Origin: Aphanomyces cochlioides
Taxonomy: Eukaryota; Oomycota; Saprolegniomycetes; Saprolegniales; Verrucalvaceae
Direction of reading: 5' to 3'
DNA length: 64,000 nucleotides
Assembly: GCA_019828595.1 (NCBI GenBank)
Contig: JAHQRK010000019.1
Location: forward strand, 930,001-994,000
Position 1 is the first letter of the stretch, and each line of letters starts with the position of its first letter. The notes beneath the pieces were generated by a model. The model made no database searches. It was given only the letters and a program-made list of their open reading frames with translations, and was not told the DNA's origin. A program made the translations under genes and the position numbers. Shown here in pieces: positions 45,988-55,726 of this stretch.

Positions 45988-46119
45988 ATGGTCGACTTGG
46001 GCATGGAAGACAAAGTCACCATGCTGAAGATGATCGATGAAGGCACCCCATACGAAGACATCAAGAAGCGCTTCAAGTGCTCGGTTGAGAGTATTGATAG
46101 AGTAGAGTGTATTGATTGA
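45988..46119 (+). pseudogene. CENP-B/pogo-type HTH fragment (43 codons)
   Basis: Encodes LGMEDKVTMLKMIDEG and KKRFKCSVESI, the usual N-terminal HTH of pogo/Tigger transposases and CENP-B proteins. The ORF ends at once, with no DDE domain downstream, so it is a fragment of a lost element. Confidence 0.5.
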
Positions 46120-46719
46120 TGAACAACAGACGTTACTTATGGAAATGTCCTGATACCATACGGTAAATTAGTAACTTGAAATTTGTATGCCTTTACAAAC
46201 GCTTCGATAAAGCTATAGCTGAACACCTTTGGAATTGAACAAGAATCCCACTCCACCGCGCGTTGTTCAAACAAGCAGGTTTATCTGTAAATCCATCCAC
46301 AGCGAAGGCAAGAATGTTCCCTAGAAATAGTTGGGCAGTGTTTGTTGTGAGAGGGACGGCAGCGACACGGCGAAATTCCAGGAGAGTGGCCGAGCGCATC
46401 CAGATTAGTTGATGCTGTTCGCCGACAGATTACCATGAGCAATACTATGTAGTAGTTACACACATGGAGGCATAATCCAAGCAAAATAAAGCCATCGAGA
46501 GATTGAATCAAGACGATTTCTTACAGCGAGTCTTCTGAATAATACAGGCGTTGGTAATTGCATTTTCGCATTGGCATCTGCCGCCGACCAGATTGGCAGC
46601 CAACACACTGACGGGAAAGTCTTGCTCGTCTCAAGTCGTGGATAGTGCCACGACTGAAATAAATGTTCTTCGTGACGTGCTCGTAGCTTTGGCGCATGAA
46701 AAAGACGAAAAACTATGAT

Positions 46720-46865
46720 TTGAACCTCGTAGCTAACCACAGCGCAGCTATGGCAACGACGGGTGCTGCCGCAACGAGTGGGTGGCAAGGGTGTTGTACA
46801 CACCCAAATCTACACCGCATGCCCCTTGAAGCAGTTGAGTTATACTCTAAGCTTAACAATTACCA
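46720..46865 (+). pseudogene. ClpB exon 8 fragment (duplicated unit 2)
   Basis: The sequence GTAGCTAACCACAGCGCAGC... through the CTTGAAGCAGTTGA...AAGCTTAACAATT stretch parallels ClpB from the end of intron 7 into exon 8 (CTAACCATTTTGCACAGC...TTGAAGCGACTGATTCAC). Intron-side sequence is retained, so this is a DNA copy. Frames are broken. Confidence 0.4.
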
Positions 46866-46899
46866 CTCTCACTCACGCAGAAGCACAGGAAGTGCATGG

Positions 46900-47110
46900 A
46901 GTTTGACTCATGCCACGCACGCTTTCCTTGTTCATTTGCCCAAGACTGGCGCGAGTCCTTTTGCCGACGCGAGCTAGAAATTCTTCGTCCTTGACGACTT
47001 TGGGAGCATCACCATCAGTCCAGCGTCCACTCGCAACGTGGTTAAGCCCATCAGCAACCTTTCCGGCTTCGGCGAGTCTCCGGAGACACGCGCCTCTCGA
47101 ATAAAGACCG
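46900..47110 (-). pseudogene. open remnant related to secreted repeat genes
   Basis: About 60 minus-strand codons are open and read like protein (LRRLAEAGKVADGLNHV, SGRWTDGDAPKVV, LARVGKRTRASLGQM) but lack a start. The SGRxxDGxAPK motif is shared with 45500-45560. It is probably the C-terminal part of a member of the same secreted family. Confidence 0.3.
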
Positions 47111-47499
47111 TGAAGCAGAAGTCAAGACGGCGTCTTGGGAAAGAATGCTGCACCCAAACCTAGCTCATTGGAATCTGGGAATTTAATAGCACCACCCCGG
47201 CAACAGTGCCGAGAACGTTCGTGAAGCAGTTGGCCATTGTTGTCGATTTGGTGCCAACTTTGGCCACCATGCCGTTTGAAGTGACGCTCATTTCAGCAAT
47301 GGCTGCACGCATGAAAGACCTCAGCAACGGCCAGCGAGCTGCCATACTGCAACATCTACTTGCATGCTTTCATCTCAACGAAACTCTACTCCCGTAGACG
47401 TCGCTGGATGCTTTGGGGTGAACACATCTAGTGTAATTTCTTCATACGAGTCGGTAGTCAAATGTTTTCCACGGGATGACACTCCCGCGACAATTCTTT

Positions 47500-47886
47500 G
47501 CATGCGTTCATTGGATTTGCCAATTGACCTGTATGAGTAAGCCCATGGTGTTGGAGTCTGGCTCTGGTCATTCCTTCCGAGTCGTAGCGATTGGGATAGA
47601 TTTCTTTCCCTTGGCGTGTGCTATCCATTGACCGTTTTGATTACGCCCTATTTTATTCTTCTCTGGGTAGCCAAAGGAGCTCTTAGCGTGGTTGTTCAAG
47701 TGAGTTTTTAATCCACTGGTTGCCCTTCAGACCTGCGGGTGGGACCACCTTACGCCATTGCCCGAGTTCCCCATAGCCTGCGGCTTCGAGGAGGTTTCGG
47801 CCATTGGAGGCATGCAGCTGTTTCTCGACTTAAGAACGCGAACCCGCAGTCAGCACGGACAGAGCAAGAGTTAGCAGTAGACGCAT
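47500..47886 (-). pseudogene. decayed paralogue of the secreted repeat protein
   Basis: Starts at ATG 47886 with MRLLLTLALSVLTAG, nearly the same signal peptide as the gene at 43636-44133. A stop codon appears at about codon 19. The same frame then continues with NGRNLLEA and GLKGNQW, matching the middle of the intact protein, and has further stops. The repeat region is recognisable at DNA level around 47510-47600. Confidence 0.7.
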
Positions 47887-48377
47887 GGCCCGGCAAATTT
47901 CAAAATGGACCATGCGTTGGAAAAACCCTGCTGCGTGACTTTCCGGAGAGCCACTGCGGTAGTTCGACCACGTGAAACCACGTGGAGACACACAAAAAAG
48001 CCGACAAAAAGCCGAGAAATCAGTGGACGAAGAGATTGACCAAACAAATTGGCGCACAATTCAGCTTTCGATTCCACTTGACTCGTCGTCGCGCTCCAAA
48101 GCTTGTGATCGAGGCGAGACGACAGAGGTCGATTTCACGATAGAATTTCTCCCACGCATGTGAGTTCATCTAGCTGGATAACGGCTGGATCTTCTCGGTT
48201 GCTCGTTGTTATGATGATGCTCTGCGACTACGTAGCGATGTGTACTTTTGCGTCTTCATTCAATGTAACATCCTCCAAAAGGTGAGCGCACCCAGATAAG
48301 GTCCTGCTGTTCATTGATAGATTTGATTACACCCATGCTCTGTTGGCATATCGCAATGACCCAGCAGGATCTTTACA

Positions 48378-49140
48378 GAACCGAGCTGATGCATTCTGTC
48401 CTTCCACAGTGCAAGAAGCAGGATGCTTTTGGTGGGCGATGCTGTCAGTGCCGACAATATCGCTGCGTTTGTTGCCCATGCCACTGGTATCCCTGTGGCA
48501 AATCTCGTGTCAGGTGCGTTGGCCTTGTCGTGCCATGAATCGCTGGCTGGAGAAGGCGAATCATGGGTTCACGGCATAGATATGTACGAATGTACCACCC
48601 AGCCGGCACGGTAGTCAGCACTGCTGATACGATTGTCAACTTTGGTGCCAACCATGCGGAGACTGTCACCAGCACCGCGGAGACGATCGCCAAAAGTTTT
48701 TTGGGCACATATTGGTTGGACGTAGTTTTCGCCTCGAGTCACGGATGTGGTGGTGCAGTCAGAGCAATCAGAGCAATTAGAACAGCGAGAATGAGGCGCA
48801 CAACAAGGCAAATTATAAAGTGAACACAATCGAGCGATGCGTATCCCGTTCAATTTCATCTTGGAAATCCGGCCGAGAAAGTTCGCAGACTCTTAGTCGG
48901 ACATTGTGCACTGAAACGGATGCCCATGTTAACGAGTTCGCAGTAAAGGGGCTAGACAATGATGGAAAAGGCGAAAACTACGAGTTGAACCCTCAGGACT
49001 AACCCACAGAGCAGCTCTAGTATGCCACAAGGAGTGGCTGGCAAAGGTGTTCGCAGCTCACACGTTCAGTGCACGTGCCTTAAGCGGTTAATTCACAAGC
49101 TTAGCAATTGGCGCGATTGAGTTCTTTCTCACCCAAAAGC
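48378..49140 (+). pseudogene. ClpB fragments: exon 4, intron 4 and exon 8 (duplicated unit 3)
   Basis: 48380-48540 follows ClpB exon 4 (GAGCTGATGCATTC, then [28 protein letters not shown] in separate matching blocks: [13 protein letters not shown]). It then continues into sequence matching ClpB intron 4 (TCGTGCCATGAATCG). 48980-49090 matches the end of intron 7 and exon 8 (CCTCAGGACTAACC, AAGGAGTGGCTGGC). Retained introns rule out a retrocopy. The fragment runs into the Ty3 array at 49164, and its continuation resumes beyond 61843. Confidence 0.65.
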
Positions 49141-49168
49141 ATGTGAACATCATGGAAACATTCGTTTG

Positions 49169-49508
49169 TGTGCTGTTTCCCTGAAACCACCGCGTTTCGT
49201 CAACTCAAACACAATACTAGGGGAGTGCCGCCTCCCGTGAATATGCACTTGATTGACTTGCGCAGTAGCTGGCAAAACACAAACTGAGACTAAGATCTAA
49301 ATCTCATCTTCTCTTCCTTGACTTGTTGAACTCTTGATTGTCTTCTCACCGACTGTACGGCAGTCTTCCGGCTCCTTGGTCGTTGAGTCTTGGTCTTGAT
49401 CTTGAAGTGGCTTCAACGTGCAATTCACTGGCGGCAGACACTCGGCTGTTCAAAGAACAAGCCTGTGACGTGGCGGAGCATGGCTGAACCACGCCACCGC
49501 ACACATCA
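49169..49508 (-). repeat. LTR 1 (3' LTR of the left element)
   Basis: 340 bp, TG...CA ends (plus strand TGTGCTGTTTCC...ACATCA). A C10 run follows at 49509-49518; on the coding strand this is the polypurine tract TTGGGGGGGGGG before the 3' LTR. Confidence 0.95.
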
Positions 49509-49561
49509 CCCCCCCCCCAAGCCATGCTCCGCTAGGAAACATGCTTGGTTGAAACCATGAG

Positions 49562-50728
49562 CTACTTCGCCATCGCAGCCTCAAGGTCTTCTCGCGCTTT
49601 CTTGGACTTGATCGTCTTTACATACGCTCGCATCACTGCAGGACATTCGCGCATCAACTTGCTGAGCAGCTCCCATGAGGCTTCGATGTCTTCAAGGCCT
49701 TCCCAGCGTACAAGCAGAGCATACTCACCAGCGTCTCGATCGATCTTGTGCTGAAGAATAGCGTTAACCTTCAATAGAATACCTTGTACTGAGATGTGCT
49801 CGAGTATTTCTTCCGTGACTTGGAAGCTTTCTTCAGTATACAGCTTGATCCTTGACAGATGGGCTTGACGTCGCTCCTTCGTGAGTAGATGTTCGATTTC
49901 GACTGAGTACTCGCCAACTTCTGTCACTCGATAGGGTCTAAGCCATGTCACGAGAAGCTTCGGATGATGATTTTCGTCGACTCTTGACCATAGCACGTAG
50001 TCTCCTTCGCACACATTGCAGGCTTCAGCGTTCGCAGTCGCATCCGTTGCTCTTTGTGCACGTGTTTCGTTCTTCTGGAGGACTTGCTTGTGCATCTCTT
50101 GTAGACTCAGTCGCAGTTCTTCGAGGCTGCTTCGGACATCGGCGCTGGATAGCTCGACGTCACGAAGTCCTTCATCGAGACCTAGTACAATCACATCCAA
50201 AGGTGTAGTGGGTTCCAATCCTGTAAAGATCTCCATAGGCGACTTGTTTGCGAGGGATGGCACTGGCGTCTGATTGAGATTCGCTTGCACCACTGGTAGT
50301 AGATAGTCCCATTGATGGTCGACCAGACGGAATTCGCGCAGCATCACTCGCGTGACTTGTAGTATGTCGCGGTTCATTCGCTCGACTGTTCCGTTGCGCC
50401 AGGGACAATACGCTAGAGTGAAATCATGCTGAACCTTGAACTTGTGGGCCAGTGCTTTCACAGCCACGTTCTTGAAATGGGTTCCTTGATCGCTGATCCA
50501 TACTCTTGGCATTCCGAATCGCTTCGCCCAGTTCACAATCGCATCAACGCACACTTGACTTGTAGGCGCATCGCATGCAACGAGTTCGCAAAAGTGTGTC
50601 AAGTCGTCCTTGAGTACCAACACGTACTTCGCTCCACCTAAAGAGTTTCCCATAAAGAGATAATCAAAGTGTAGTCCTTCGTTTCTTCGCTTCGCGTGCC
50701 AAATCGGTGCATACGGTCTGTGCACCAC
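49562..50728 (-). CDS. Ty3 integrase core and chromodomain ORF (left element)
   Basis: 388 codons in a different frame from the upstream polyprotein and overlapping its end. It holds the integrase core (HFDYLFMGN, then DDLTHF, WISDQGTHF and the NGTVERMNRDIL region with the catalytic D,D-35-E set), the C-terminal GDYVLWSRVD module, and a chromodomain near residues 315-375 (YALLVRWEGLEDIEASWELL). The chromodomain places the element among the chromoviruses, which target chromatin marks. The ATG is probably not used; the protein is likely reached by frameshifting from the polyprotein, see 50664-55223. Confidence 0.85.
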   Translation of the reverse strand: MVHRPYAPIWHAKRRNEGLHFDYLFMGNSLGGAKYVLVLKDDLTHFCELVACDAPTSQVCVDAIVNWAKRFGMPRVWISDQGTHFKNVAVKALAHKFKVQHDFTLAYCPWRNGTVERMNRDILQVTRVMLREFRLVDHQWDYLLPVVQANLNQTPVPSLANKSPMEIFTGLEPTTPLDVIVLGLDEGLRDVELSSADVRSSLEELRLSLQEMHKQVLQKNETRAQRATDATANAEACNVCEGDYVLWSRVDENHHPKLLVTWLRPYRVTEVGEYSVEIEHLLTKERRQAHLSRIKLYTEESFQVTEEILEHISVQGILLKVNAILQHKIDRDAGEYALLVRWEGLEDIEASWELLSKLMRECPAVMRAYVKTIKSKKAREDLEAAMAK

Positions 50729-53700
50729 TCTCCCCCCCTTTCACATGAGGACATAGAAGGCATCCAGCGATAAACGTTCCAGCTAGGTCTTGCAGCCGCT
50801 CGATCCAAAATAATCGCTTGAGATGGTTGACCAGCACGGCTTGTCCACGATGACCCATGCTTCCGCAGTGTGCCACAACCAAAATGCGTTGAATCAATTC
50901 TTCGGCCGCTGCTGGGATCCAAATTCGGCCCTCGACAACCCATGGTTGGTCGTCAGAGGTCCGTAGCGCACGCGTCGGTCTTGGAGCTGCATGTAGCGCT
51001 TGAGCTTGGATAATGTCTTCAATGCATGGCCAAACAAACTTTTCATCATCGAGCGGTCGCAAAACATTTCGCTTCGGCACTGGTCTTGGACTCTTGTTCT
51101 TCCGTTTCTTCGTCCATCTAGCTGCCATGACCTTCTGGGTCGCCTTGCCTATAGCCGGCTGACCCCATCGACTCATCATGTCCGCCCATAAGTTGTGGAT
51201 GCCGTCGATGTGCTCAATTGTATAACGATAGCCGCCAATGATTCCAGCCCAACGCATGAGCTTGCCTCGCGTGTGTTCAGGACATTCCTTGCCGGGAGCA
51301 AAAATGTGGATGAGGTTCTTGTGATCGCAGTACATCCTAAAGCCGTCGGGGCGCATGAGTAGGTAGTTGAGTTTCTCGCATGCACGCGCGATAGGGTACG
51401 CTTCCTTCTCAATCACCGACCACGACTTTTGCGCTCCAGTAAACATTCCAGATTGGCAAACGAGCATTTCGTGCTGATGTTCGTGTATCGCCTTTTCTTC
51501 GTCAATCTTGTCAACCTGTGTAACAATAATAGACCATCCTTGATCGCTGGCATCCGTGAACAGGCACAGTGTGGCGTCAGCACGTGGGTGCGACAAGTCC
51601 ACCACCGCCCGCATCTTGGACTTCACAGCATCGAATGCAGCTTGTTCACCTTCAGTGAGCTCGATCTTGATGCCCGAGGCGATTCGCTTCTTCTTCGCTT
51701 TGCCTTCAAGAGCGTTGTTCAGCGCTTGCTGTAATGGTTCCACCGTCATCGCATATTCCGTGATCGAATCGCGAATCCAATTCGCACCGCACACAAACTG
51801 TTGCAGGTCGCCAGCGTTCGTGGGGTATGGGATCGCGCAGAGTTGTTCGATCCGTTCCGGGTCTTGCTTGACTCCTTCACCGCTCAATATTCGTCCGCAC
51901 CACTTGACTTCCTTCGTGAATAGCACGGTCTTCGACGGCGATAGCTTGAAACCATAACGATCCACTAATCCAAAGAACCTGTGCAGTGTTTCGAGATACT
52001 CTTCTGCGTTCTTGGCAAACACTAGGATGTCGTCAATCCAAACAAGCAGATGCTTCAACAGCAGAGGAGCGTAGCACTCCTCGCTCGTCGCTTGCACGTA
52101 TAAAGCTGAGTCGACGACGTGGCCTTGCATGACGCGATCAGGTGTGTAGACGCATCCGTTCAGCATGAATGAGAGCATGTCGCGACTGTCTTCATGTAGC
52201 GGAAACTGCCAGAAGCACTTGGGTAGATCGAACACTCCCATCGCTTGCATCCCCTTGAGATATTGCGTAATTGTCGCTTGAAACGGCATCGTGCCCGCTT
52301 TCGGCTCTGTCTTGCTGTTGACCACTCGATAGTCGTTCGTCAGCCTAAAATGTTTCAATACGTCATCGTCAGTCCATTTGTCCGCCGTCTTCAATGACTT
52401 TCGTCCTTCAGGCTTCATGACTGGGTTGACAGGACTGCACCACGCTGACTGCTGGTTGCGCTTGATGACTCCAGCGTCCAGCAACTCTTGAGCAAATAGC
52501 TGCAAAAATCTTTCTTCCAGCGGATTGTTCTTCCTTCCTTTGCATCGGTATGGAACACATCCGGCTTTGGGTGTCACCCGCAATGGCTTGACCTTCGCAG
52601 GGGGATCTGACCCGTTGAACTTGATTCTCCAGATGTCGTATTCGATCAGCACTTTCCACATATGCGCGGCCAGCTCTTGTGGGAAACCGTTCTTCACAGC
52701 ACTCACCACCATCTCCTGTAGAGCTTCTTCAAGCTTATTCTTGGCCACGGGTAATCGCAACTGCATCGAATAGACTCGCACGTTCTTGACTCGTCTGTTT
52801 CTTGTTCGAGACACTCGCGTATCGCCATCTTGACTACATAGGTCCGACTCGCGCATACCAGCGTCATCAAACATCCACCGAGACACACGACTACCGCCGT
52901 CATGACTGCTTTGGCCCGACTTGCGCGTAACGACGTCATCAGTCTTCGAGCAGGACATGCGACTACCGACGTCATGTCCTCGAGGGCCAGACACTCGCGT
53001 ATCGACGTCATCACTCGGCGCACGAGACAATCGCATACCGACGTCATGACCACTAGGGTCAGACATACGCGTATCGTCGTCATCGTGTTCTTCTCTTTGA
53101 GTCGACTTCCACATGCGGTCTTCTTCTTCTTCGACATCGCTGGTCGACTTCCGCGCACATACTATGCCGGCGTCAGACTCAGCACCCAGATCGTCGCCGT
53201 CCGCTTCTCGCTGCTGAATCGCGACTTGCTCCAACCACCGGTCAATATCGAGTCCGATCGATTTGAGTGTGTCGTGGGAAGCTAGGAATTCGTCGCCTTC
53301 TTCAACAATGTAGCACACTCGTCTTCCAGGAATCTTGACCATTCCCGCTGCTGTTTGCAAACTGAGTCTCAGTTCGACGTAGGACTTCGTTTCAAACTGC
53401 ATGTCGTTGCATCCTGTTCCACTGATCGGTTCAGCCAGCGTCACGATCTTCACGCTTGGTCGCTCCTTGATGAGTGCATCCACCATTCGTCTTGGAATAA
53501 TGTTCTGGTCGGCGCCGGTATCTGGACAGTAGGGCACTTCGAGCACATCGTTCAGCACGATCCATCGCTCTTCTTCCTCTGTTTCATTCCTCACAGCGGC
53601 TCTTGCCTTTAGCCAAGCACGCTGGACCTTCGGCTTCTTCTTGTGGTTCCGCTTGAATCGCTTTATCGCATTCCTTCCTTTGCGGTACCCTTTGAGTTGT

Positions 53701-55223
53701 GAGTTCGGACTGTGTTCCGGGCACTCGTTCGACTTGTGTCCCGGCTTCTGACATGCATAGCAGACAACATCGCGATAACCAGGCTTGTCTGTTCTTGCTT
53801 GCGTGTCCTTGGGTTCGTACTTGTCATTCCTAAAGGGTGAGTTCGAGTTGCCTGACCCGTAGCCACCAGCGGGGCCACGGCGACCAGGACTTGCCGAGTT
53901 TCGATTGTAGCGCGTGTTTTCCCAGACTCTGCGTCTTTCTTCTGCGCGCTGCTTACGCTCTTCATGATCGCGGAATAAGTCGTACGCTTGCTCTTCAGCA
54001 TACGGGCTTCCAGCTCCAACGACTCCCTTTTCATCGCCCCAACCCGTGACTTTGTCGAAATGCACCTTGACTGGCGTTCCACGTCGTCGCTTGACATCGC
54101 TATTGGTCCATCCTATCGGCGGACTTCGCTTCTTGCTGACCAGGCCTTGTTGTTGCGCCAGTCGGTCCGACGCTTCGATTCGGTCCATTTGTTCGCGTAC
54201 CACCTTGGCAAATTCGACGATCGTGGAGACTGGCTCGCGTTTGATATGATCTCGCACTAGATTTGACAGTCCAGGTGGGTCGATTCTGTAGACCACTGCT
54301 TTCAAAAACATCTTGAGACTTCCCTTCACTTCGAGGTCTTCCTTCAATGCGTATTTGTCGATGACATCGTTGACTTGCATCATGAACAGGCCTAGACGAC
54401 TGGCAACCGAGCCTGTAGCCGGCATGCGCAGATCGTGGCAGTAGTCTTCTAGATCAGCTTCGGTAATTCCAAATGAATGAGATGGTGTGTTCAGAATCTC
54501 CTCGATCTCCTCACGCAATCGCTCTTCCGTGATGTCGGGTTTGAACCAGATCGTTTCACACATGGCTCGCAGTAGGCTCGGATCACATGACTCAATGTAT
54601 CCGATCATTTGGCTCTTCGCGCGGCCCGCATGTCGACACTTGTCTCGGAGCAGCCGTTCGTACTCCAGGCGCTTCTTCTTCCATTCGACTAGGAACTTGC
54701 GATCAAAGTTCGTGATCCGCGGGTGCTTGATATCTGTAACAACCACGGTTGAATACATTCGTTGATTGCGTCGCATGAGTTCTTTGTTCTTGCGTTTTTC
54801 TTCCGCCTTTTTCACTTGCGCTTTCCGATACTTACGCTCCTTGTATTCATCGGTGTCTTCGCCGCTGAGGGATGTGACGGAGGAATCTGACTCTGCGCGA
54901 CGGAAACTCGGTCCATATTTCTCGATCTTGCGGTGTTCTCTTCGTTCTCGGTTGATCCGATTCTGCTCCCGCATTTCGAGGTGCTTCCGCGTCTTCTCGT
55001 CCAGGTCGCGGTCATCATCTTCGTCTTCGGAAATGTAGACATTGCTCATGTCCTTGACTTCACCATCTGAACCGTCCGCTGAGCTGTCCACTGAACCGTC
55101 TTCAGAACTCGCTTCGTCATCCGCGTTGTCCCCTCTTGTGGCATCTTCTCGCTCGGCTGCCGCTTCCTCAGGTTCACCTAGACCGTCATTGCCTTGCGGC
55201 AAGACAGTCCCAGAGTGTTCCAT
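50664..55223 (-). CDS. Ty3 gag-pol polyprotein (left element), 1519 codons
   Basis: Gag has an acidic N-terminus and a CCHC zinc knuckle CYACQKPGHKSNEC near residue 493. Protease has DTGA near 569. A repetitive insert rich in D-T-R-(V/M)-S and HDVG units lies at about 690-800. Reverse transcriptase follows with FDLPKCFWQFPL and the catalytic WIDDILVF near 1063, where W takes the place of the usual Y. RNase H has LFTDASDQGW near 1223. The HHCC zinc module of integrase is at about 1450-1495 (HCGSMGH...CLLCPH). The frame then leaves the integrase at a G7 run (50732-50738) and ends within about 25 codons; the core continues in the ORF at 49562-50728. No other lesion is seen. Confidence 0.9.
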   Translation of the reverse strand: MEHSGTVLPQGNDGLGEPEEAAAEREDATRGDNADDEASSEDGSVDSSADGSDGEVKDMSNVYISEDEDDDRDLDEKTRKHLEMREQNRINRERREHRKIEKYGPSFRRAESDSSVTSLSGEDTDEYKERKYRKAQVKKAEEKRKNKELMRRNQRMYSTVVVTDIKHPRITNFDRKFLVEWKKKRLEYERLLRDKCRHAGRAKSQMIGYIESCDPSLLRAMCETIWFKPDITEERLREEIEEILNTPSHSFGITEADLEDYCHDLRMPATGSVASRLGLFMMQVNDVIDKYALKEDLEVKGSLKMFLKAVVYRIDPPGLSNLVRDHIKREPVSTIVEFAKVVREQMDRIEASDRLAQQQGLVSKKRSPPIGWTNSDVKRRRGTPVKVHFDKVTGWGDEKGVVGAGSPYAEEQAYDLFRDHEERKQRAEERRRVWENTRYNRNSASPGRRGPAGGYGSGNSNSPFRNDKYEPKDTQARTDKPGYRDVVCYACQKPGHKSNECPEHSPNSQLKGYRKGRNAIKRFKRNHKKKPKVQRAWLKARAAVRNETEEEERWIVLNDVLEVPYCPDTGADQNIIPRRMVDALIKERPSVKIVTLAEPISGTGCNDMQFETKSYVELRLSLQTAAGMVKIPGRRVCYIVEEGDEFLASHDTLKSIGLDIDRWLEQVAIQQREADGDDLGAESDAGIVCARKSTSDVEEEEDRMWKSTQREEHDDDDTRMSDPSGHDVGMRLSRAPSDDVDTRVSGPRGHDVGSRMSCSKTDDVVTRKSGQSSHDGGSRVSRWMFDDAGMRESDLCSQDGDTRVSRTRNRRVKNVRVYSMQLRLPVAKNKLEEALQEMVVSAVKNGFPQELAAHMWKVLIEYDIWRIKFNGSDPPAKVKPLRVTPKAGCVPYRCKGRKNNPLEERFLQLFAQELLDAGVIKRNQQSAWCSPVNPVMKPEGRKSLKTADKWTDDDVLKHFRLTNDYRVVNSKTEPKAGTMPFQATITQYLKGMQAMGVFDLPKCFWQFPLHEDSRDMLSFMLNGCVYTPDRVMQGHVVDSALYVQATSEECYAPLLLKHLLVWIDDILVFAKNAEEYLETLHRFFGLVDRYGFKLSPSKTVLFTKEVKWCGRILSGEGVKQDPERIEQLCAIPYPTNAGDLQQFVCGANWIRDSITEYAMTVEPLQQALNNALEGKAKKKRIASGIKIELTEGEQAAFDAVKSKMRAVVDLSHPRADATLCLFTDASDQGWSIIVTQVDKIDEEKAIHEHQHEMLVCQSGMFTGAQKSWSVIEKEAYPIARACEKLNYLLMRPDGFRMYCDHKNLIHIFAPGKECPEHTRGKLMRWAGIIGGYRYTIEHIDGIHNLWADMMSRWGQPAIGKATQKVMAARWTKKRKNKSPRPVPKRNVLRPLDDEKFVWPCIEDIIQAQALHAAPRPTRALRTSDDQPWVVEGRIWIPAAAEELIQRILVVAHCGSMGHRGQAVLVNHLKRLFWIERLQDLAGTFIAGCLLCPHVKGGESGAQTVCTDLAREAKKRRTTL

Positions 55224-55333
55224 CTCCGTGCAAATTTCAAACTATCCTTCCTTGTGTTCCTCTTCAGTTCCGGTTGGATCCATCTTATCCGGATAACCAA
55301 AGGTGCTCGGTACACTATCACTAAAGTATACTT

Positions 55334-55673
55334 TGTGCTGTTTCCCTGAAACCACCGCGTTTCGTCAACTCAAACACAATACTAGGGGAGTGCCGCCTCC
55401 CGTGAATATGCACTTGATTGACTTGCGCAGTAGCTGGCAAAACACAAACTGAGACTAAGATCTAAATCTCATCTTCTCTTCCTTGACTTGTTGAACTCTT
55501 GATTGTCTTCTCACCGACTGTACGGCAGTCTTCCGGCTCCTTGGTCGTTGAGTCTTGGTCTTGATCTTGAAGTGGCTTCAACGTGCAATTCACTGGCGGC
55601 AGACACTCGGCTGTTCAAAGAACAAGCCTGTGACGTGGCGGAGCATGGCTGAACCACGCCACCGCACACATCA
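55334..55673 (-). repeat. LTR 2, shared by both elements
   Basis: 340 bp, same ends as LTR 1. It is the 5' LTR of the left element and the 3' LTR of the right one. The flanking bases (CACTT.. left, C10 run right) are internal element sequence on both sides, not host sequence. Confidence 0.95.
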
Positions 55674-55726
55674 CCCCCCCCCCAAGCCATGCTCCGCTAG
55701 GAAACATGCTTGGTTGAAACCATGAG

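Noticed and set aside
48378..49140. Processed retrocopy of ClpB
   Set aside because: Sequence matching ClpB introns 4 and 7 is retained, so the copy was made from DNA.
53355..53612. Plus-strand ORFs of 60-130 codons across 49.5-61.5 kb
   Set aside because: All are mirrors of the Ty3 coding strand and recur identically in both copies for that reason only.
55300..55333. tRNA primer-binding site next to the Ty3 5' LTR
   Set aside because: The bases next to the LTR on the coding strand start AAGTATACTTT and show no TGG-type tRNA 3' end complement. Self-priming is possible but cannot be shown.
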